DNA from: Natronorubrum sediminis
Lineage (GTDB): Archaea; Halobacteriota; Halobacteria; Halobacteriales; Natrialbaceae
Reading direction: 5' to 3'
Assembly: GCF_900108095.1 (NCBI RefSeq)
Contig: NZ_FNWL01000003.1
Coordinates: 1 to 50,440 of the forward strand
DNA length: 50,440 nucleotides
This document shows, piece by piece, positions 47,611 through 50,440 of this stretch. Under the pieces are notes generated by a model. It had not been told where the DNA came from, ran no database searches, and saw nothing but the letters and a program-made list of their open reading frames with translations. The position numbers were made by a program, and so were the translations under genes. Position 1 is the first letter of the stretch; every line of letters starts with the position of its first letter.

Positions 47611-47958
47611 TCAGGCTGAGACCATCTCTCGACAGCTTTCTGCACACTCGGGCAGGATCTCTGCACAAGCCTGACAGTGGTCGTGATCGTGTTGGGCACA
47701 CTCTTCGGCGCACTCCTCACAGATGTCGGCACAGAGTTCGCCGAGTTCCCGATGATACCCCGAATTACGGGCCATGAATCGCGCGTGAAGCGAGGCGACG
47801 TCTGCCACGTCCCGACAGAGACGGATACAACGCGCCATTCCCTCTCCCTCGCCCGCACAGGCGTCGGCACACCACTCACAGACCTGTGCAGCCTCGAGGC
47901 AGTTATCGATACACTCCTGCATGTGCTCGTCCGCGTGCTCGAGTTGCTGTAATGCCAT
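47611..47958 (-). CDS. four-helix Cys-rich copper-binding protein (DUF326 type)
   Basis: 115 residues from the ATG at 47958 (MALQQLEHADEHM); a GTG 21 bases earlier is possible but less like family members. Regularly spaced Cys and His along four helices (CIDNCLEAAQVCEWCADACAG, CIRLCRDVAD, CADICEECAEECAQH, CQACAEILPECAESC) match the Csp1/DUF326 four-helix-bundle copper-storage family. No signal peptide is seen, so a cytoplasmic copper store is inferred. Its placement beside two secreted copper-site proteins is suggestive. Confidence 0.88.
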   Translation of the reverse strand: MALQQLEHADEHMQECIDNCLEAAQVCEWCADACAGEGEGMARCIRLCRDVADVASLHARFMARNSGYHRELGELCADICEECAEECAQHDHDHCQACAEILPECAESCREMVSA

Positions 47959-48097
47959 CGTCCGTATCGACTCGAGCACCGGGCATCAAGCTAACACGAG
48001 CGAACGCAAGCAATTGTACTCTCGACACAGTCACGAAATAATTACTTTTCACTCGGTGTTCAAACCTTGCATATGTGTGATAATGTTTAACAACCAT

Positions 48098-48104
48098 TTT
48101 ATGT
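48098..48104 (+). promoter_or_regulatory. TATA box of the membrane protein gene
   Basis: TTTATGT-type element centred about 25-27 bases before the ATG at 48126, indicating a leaderless transcript. Confidence 0.5.
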
Positions 48105-48125
48105 CACAGTAAGGTTCGACCGACA

Positions 48126-48710
48126 ATGGGAACTGAGAACAGTTCACGAGTGTCGATCGTAGCGGGCGCGTTAGCAGGCATAGCGGCGTGGATACTGGGA
48201 TACCTCGTCACCTACGCCGGTGCGATCGGCGAAATCCGGTCGGACGAGCAAGCCGAAGCGCTGGAGCTAGCGGTCGAAGAGTCCGTCGACCTCGAAATGG
48301 TCGGCCTGTTGTTCTACAACGCACACAACGTCGACGCCAACGTACCCCAGTACAGCGTGTTGCAAGCACTCGAAGAGAGTCACAATTTCGTTCTCGCCGA
48401 CGGGGGGAGTACCCTTCTCCTGTACGTCGTTCCGGTGGCTGCCCTAGTCGTTGCCGGCGCGCTGGTTGCCTCGTACACCGCGACAGACCTCGAGGCGTCG
48501 ACCGACGCCGCGCTCGCTGGTGCGGCAATCGTCGTCGGCTACTTTCCGCTCGTCGTCCTCGGGTTGTTCGTTTTCACCGTCGACCCGGGCGAAGGTGCAA
48601 TGCGTCCCGATCCATTGTTCGCAGTCGCAATCGCCGGACTGGTGTATCCCCTCGTATTTGGCTCCCTCGGCGGCGTACTCGCTGGCTTCGCTTCGAATGT
48701 ACTGGAGTAA
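48126..48710 (+). CDS. unrecognised four-helix membrane protein
   Basis: 194 residues. The first helix (VAGALAGIAAWILGYLVTYA) is followed by an acidic outside loop (about 38-90) with FYNAHNVDANVP, then three helices (LLLYVVPVAALVVAGALVASY, AIVVGYFPLVVLGLFVFTV, LFAVAIAGLVYPLVFGSLGG). I recall similar membrane proteins in other haloarchaea but no function. No motif suggests an enzyme or a transporter family. Confidence 0.75.
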   Translation: MGTENSSRVSIVAGALAGIAAWILGYLVTYAGAIGEIRSDEQAEALELAVEESVDLEMVGLLFYNAHNVDANVPQYSVLQALEESHNFVLADGGSTLLLYVVPVAALVVAGALVASYTATDLEASTDAALAGAAIVVGYFPLVVLGLFVFTVDPGEGAMRPDPLFAVAIAGLVYPLVFGSLGGVLAGFASNVLE

Positions 48711-48869
48711 CATCGACATCGGTTGCCGAGAGGATCGCTGCCGTTCACTAGCAGTCAGAAGCCACCGCCAAAACGATCTGTCCGTTGGGACGCGAACGGA
48801 GAGCGATTCCCGGACATCGTTTCGTCGTCCGTGGTCGGCTATCGGAAGGAGGTCGACCGATTCGAACGG

Positions 48870-48933
48870 TCGTCGGGGCGCATCCCCAGGGACTCCTTCC
48901 GTCCTTGGGACCCCCTCGAATGCGCCCCGACGA
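48870..48933. repeat. 14-bp perfect inverted repeat
   Basis: TCGTCGGGGCGCAT (48870-48883) and ATGCGCCCCGACGA (48920-48933) are perfect inverted copies. CCCAGGGA (48886-48893) and TCCTTGGG (48902-48909) add a further imperfect helix inside, so the single strand could fold into a long bent hairpin. Confidence 0.9.
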
Positions 48934-49355
48934 GGCCACCTCGTTCAGCAACTCCCGCGACTGGTACGGCCGTCGACTCGAGTTCGACAGTACCGCTGTG
49001 GGCTCGAGTCATCTCGATCCGCCTCGATTCGACCCTCGAGCAGCCAGGGTCTCGAGTGGAACACACGTTTCGTCGCTTTCGAAGCCATTAGTTGGGCCTC
49101 TTCGAGTCGCCCGCACCCACCGATGGTCGCTGCGAGGCGTTTCCCTCTGCGATCGAGCGTCGAAAATCACGCTTTCAGGCGGAGTCGTTCTCGTGAAATC
49201 CTCGACATAAAAGGCAACGACGTTCGCTGTTGCCACAAGTATAATGATTATCCCAACAGTTGCTAAACTCGCAACTGGGTTATTGTTGTGAGATATGTAA
49301 ACTTTGAACGGTTCCTGGGTTTAATACAGAACTCTCTCGATGACTCTTTCGTCTT

Positions 49356-49389
49356 CGAAGATGGCAACCCGCCACCGAAGACGGTAACC
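49356..49389. repeat. pair of 14-bp direct repeats just before a start codon
   Basis: CGAAGATGGCAACC (49356-49369) and CGAAGACGGTAACC (49376-49389) differ in two bases and are spaced 20 bp start to start, two helical turns. The second copy ends 2 bases before the ATG at 49392. An operator or an RNA-level control element is possible. Confidence 0.7.
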
Positions 49390-49391
49390 AC

Positions 49392-50440
49392 ATGTCACGG
49401 ATAACACGAAACCAGGTATCTGCACTGATCGTTGCTGTCCTTATGGTGTCAGCCGCATTCGCTGGCGGCGCATCGGTTGTCGGGGCAAGCACTCAAGCCG
49501 ACGCTGACGAAGAGGCCGACGAGATTAACGCGCTCATCGGAGATATCAACGAACAACTCGAGAACGTAGACGACGTCGAAACGGTCGACGAAGTCGACGA
49601 TGATACTGCCGACGAGGTCCAAGATGACATCTTCACGCAAGTTGTCGCTGAGATAAACACGCAATCTCAGGACATGCTCGGTGAAGACATCGCAGACGAT
49701 GTCGACACCCCTGAAGAAGCACAAGAAGAAGCTGACGAGATCGAAGACGAGTACGGCATTGCTGCTCAAGAAGCAGTCGACGGACTGAACAACGCCGCGG
49801 ACAGCGTTGAGGAGATCCAGGAGATCGCCGAACAAGTCGAAGACGCGGATGACGACGAAGCAGACGATGACGAGGCAGATGACGACGACGCGGACGATGA
49901 CGAAGCCGACGATGACGAAGCCGACGATGACGACGCGGATGACGACGAAGCAGATGACGACGACGCGGATGACGACGACGCGGACGACGACGAAGCAGAT
50001 GACGACGACGCGGACGACGACGAAGCAGATGACGACGACGAAGCCGGTGACGATGTGGCCGACGATATCAACGCGCTCATCGAAGATATCAACGAACAAC
50101 TCGAGAACGTAGACGACGTCGAAACGGTCGACGAAGTCGACGATGACACTGCCGACGAAGTCCAGGACGACATCTTCACGCAGGTCGTTGACGAGATCAA
50201 CACGCAATCTCAGGAAATGCTCGGTGAAGACATCGCAGACGATGTCGACACCCCTGAAGAAGCACAAGAAGAAGCTGACGAGATCGAAGAAGAATACGGC
50301 GCTGCTGCTCAAGAGGCAGTCGACGGATTGAACAACGCCGCGGACAGCGTTGAGGAGATCCAGGAACTCGCCGAACAAGTCGACGACGAAGCAGACGATG
50401 ACGACGCGGACGACGACGAGGCAGATGACGACGACGCGGA
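49392..50440 (+). CDS. secreted, highly acidic, duplicated-module protein (partial)
   Basis: 349 complete codons with the 3' end beyond the window. A Sec-type signal (residues 1 to about 34, MSRITRNQVSALIVAV..., cleavage near GAS) is followed by module 1 (about 43-150), an (A)DDD(E/D) linker of about 70 residues, module 2 (about 224-330), and the start of another acidic linker. The modules are almost identical, offset 181 residues, with segments INEQLENVDDVETVDEVDDD and QEAVDGLNNAADSVEEIQE, helical with coiled-coil character. No Cys or catalytic motif is visible. Surface or extracellular, possibly binding cations or acting as a spacer. I do not recognise a family. Confidence 0.85.
   Translation, partial: MSRITRNQVSALIVAVLMVSAAFAGGASVVGASTQADADEEADEINALIGDINEQLENVDDVETVDEVDDDTADEVQDDIFTQVVAEINTQSQDMLGEDIADDVDTPEEAQEEADEIEDEYGIAAQEAVDGLNNAADSVEEIQEIAEQVEDADDDEADDDEADDDDADDDEADDDEADDDDADDDEADDDDADDDDADDDEADDDDADDDEADDDDEAGDDVADDINALIEDINEQLENVDDVETVDEVDDDTADEVQDDIFTQVVDEINTQSQEMLGEDIADDVDTPEEAQEEADEIEEEYGAAAQEAVDGLNNAADSVEEIQELAEQVDDEADDDDADDDEADDDDA
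49845..50039 (+). repeat. 15-bp coding repeat of the acidic linker
   Basis: About thirteen degenerate copies of a 15-bp unit of the type GATGACGACGAAGCA encode ADDDE/ADDDD pentads. Another such array begins at about 50385 and continues past the window edge. Confidence 0.9.

Larger units (their letters stand above)
48711..49391. other. 681-base stretch without a convincing gene
   Basis: Several frames cross it but none has the acidic composition or family-like sequence of haloarchaeal genes. It contains a 14-bp inverted repeat (48870-48933), a 6-bp hairpin GGCAAC...GTTGCC (49213-49234), and the promoter region of the acidic protein at 49392 (TTTAATAC near 49319). It is a candidate for a degraded gene or a structured RNA. 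Confidence 0.6.

Overview
The window comes from a halophilic archaeon, most likely of the Natrialbales type. The evidence is haloarchaeal 16S/23S/5S rRNA, very acidic and GC-rich proteins, dense CTCGAG sequence, Tat-type secretion signals, AT-rich archaeal promoter boxes 25-30 nt before starts (several transcripts look leaderless), and many small families known to me only from Halobacteria. No species is assigned.

Layout. 1-5600: a complete rRNA operon (promoter, 16S, tRNA-Ala, 23S, 5S), with bulge-helix-bulge processing stems, a strong hairpin plus T-run terminator, and tRNA-Cys. 5683-8129: a patch of visibly lower GC with a frameshifted TIM-barrel isomerase-like gene, a divergent TatD/EboB-like hydrolase and tRNA-Lys. 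8246-14678: mostly small conserved haloarchaeal genes (RimI, two Nudix-type or ferritin-like proteins, rhodanese, aIF1). 14775-19203: a MoxR / DUF58 / transglutaminase operon. 19398-35767: cold-shock protein, a CofE/Mer-like F420 pair, hydantoinase/oxoprolinase HyuA/HyuB, a Nudix-eIF2B-like fusion, a 2-hydroxyacid dehydrogenase, a Tat-exported deacetylase, EngB, a DUF389 membrane protein and a NOG1-type GTPase.

The most striking part is 35830-41310. Two divergent transcription units encode an EboF-like phosphodiesterase-family protein plus a myo-inositol-1-phosphate-synthase-like enzyme on one side, and an EboB-like TatD hydrolase, a sugar-phosphate-isomerase-type TIM barrel and an EboC-like UbiA prenyltransferase on the other. 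This is the gene content of the bacterial/eustigmatophyte ebo cluster, except that the sugar phosphate cyclase (EboD) slot appears to be filled by inositol-phosphate synthase and no EboA is seen. I infer a prenylated cyclitol (inositol-type) product. Next to it lie a paralog of the TIM barrel (44259-45107) and two secreted sugar-dehydrogenase-like proteins that each carry a type-1 copper (cupredoxin) domain, inserted in the first propeller blade of one and placed at the N-terminus of the other. A second, decaying ebo-like pair sits beside the rRNA operon.

The right end holds a four-helix Cys-rich copper protein, an unrecognised membrane protein, a 681-base stretch with no convincing gene but a 14-bp inverted repeat, and the first part of a secreted, extremely acidic, duplicated-module protein that runs off the window.
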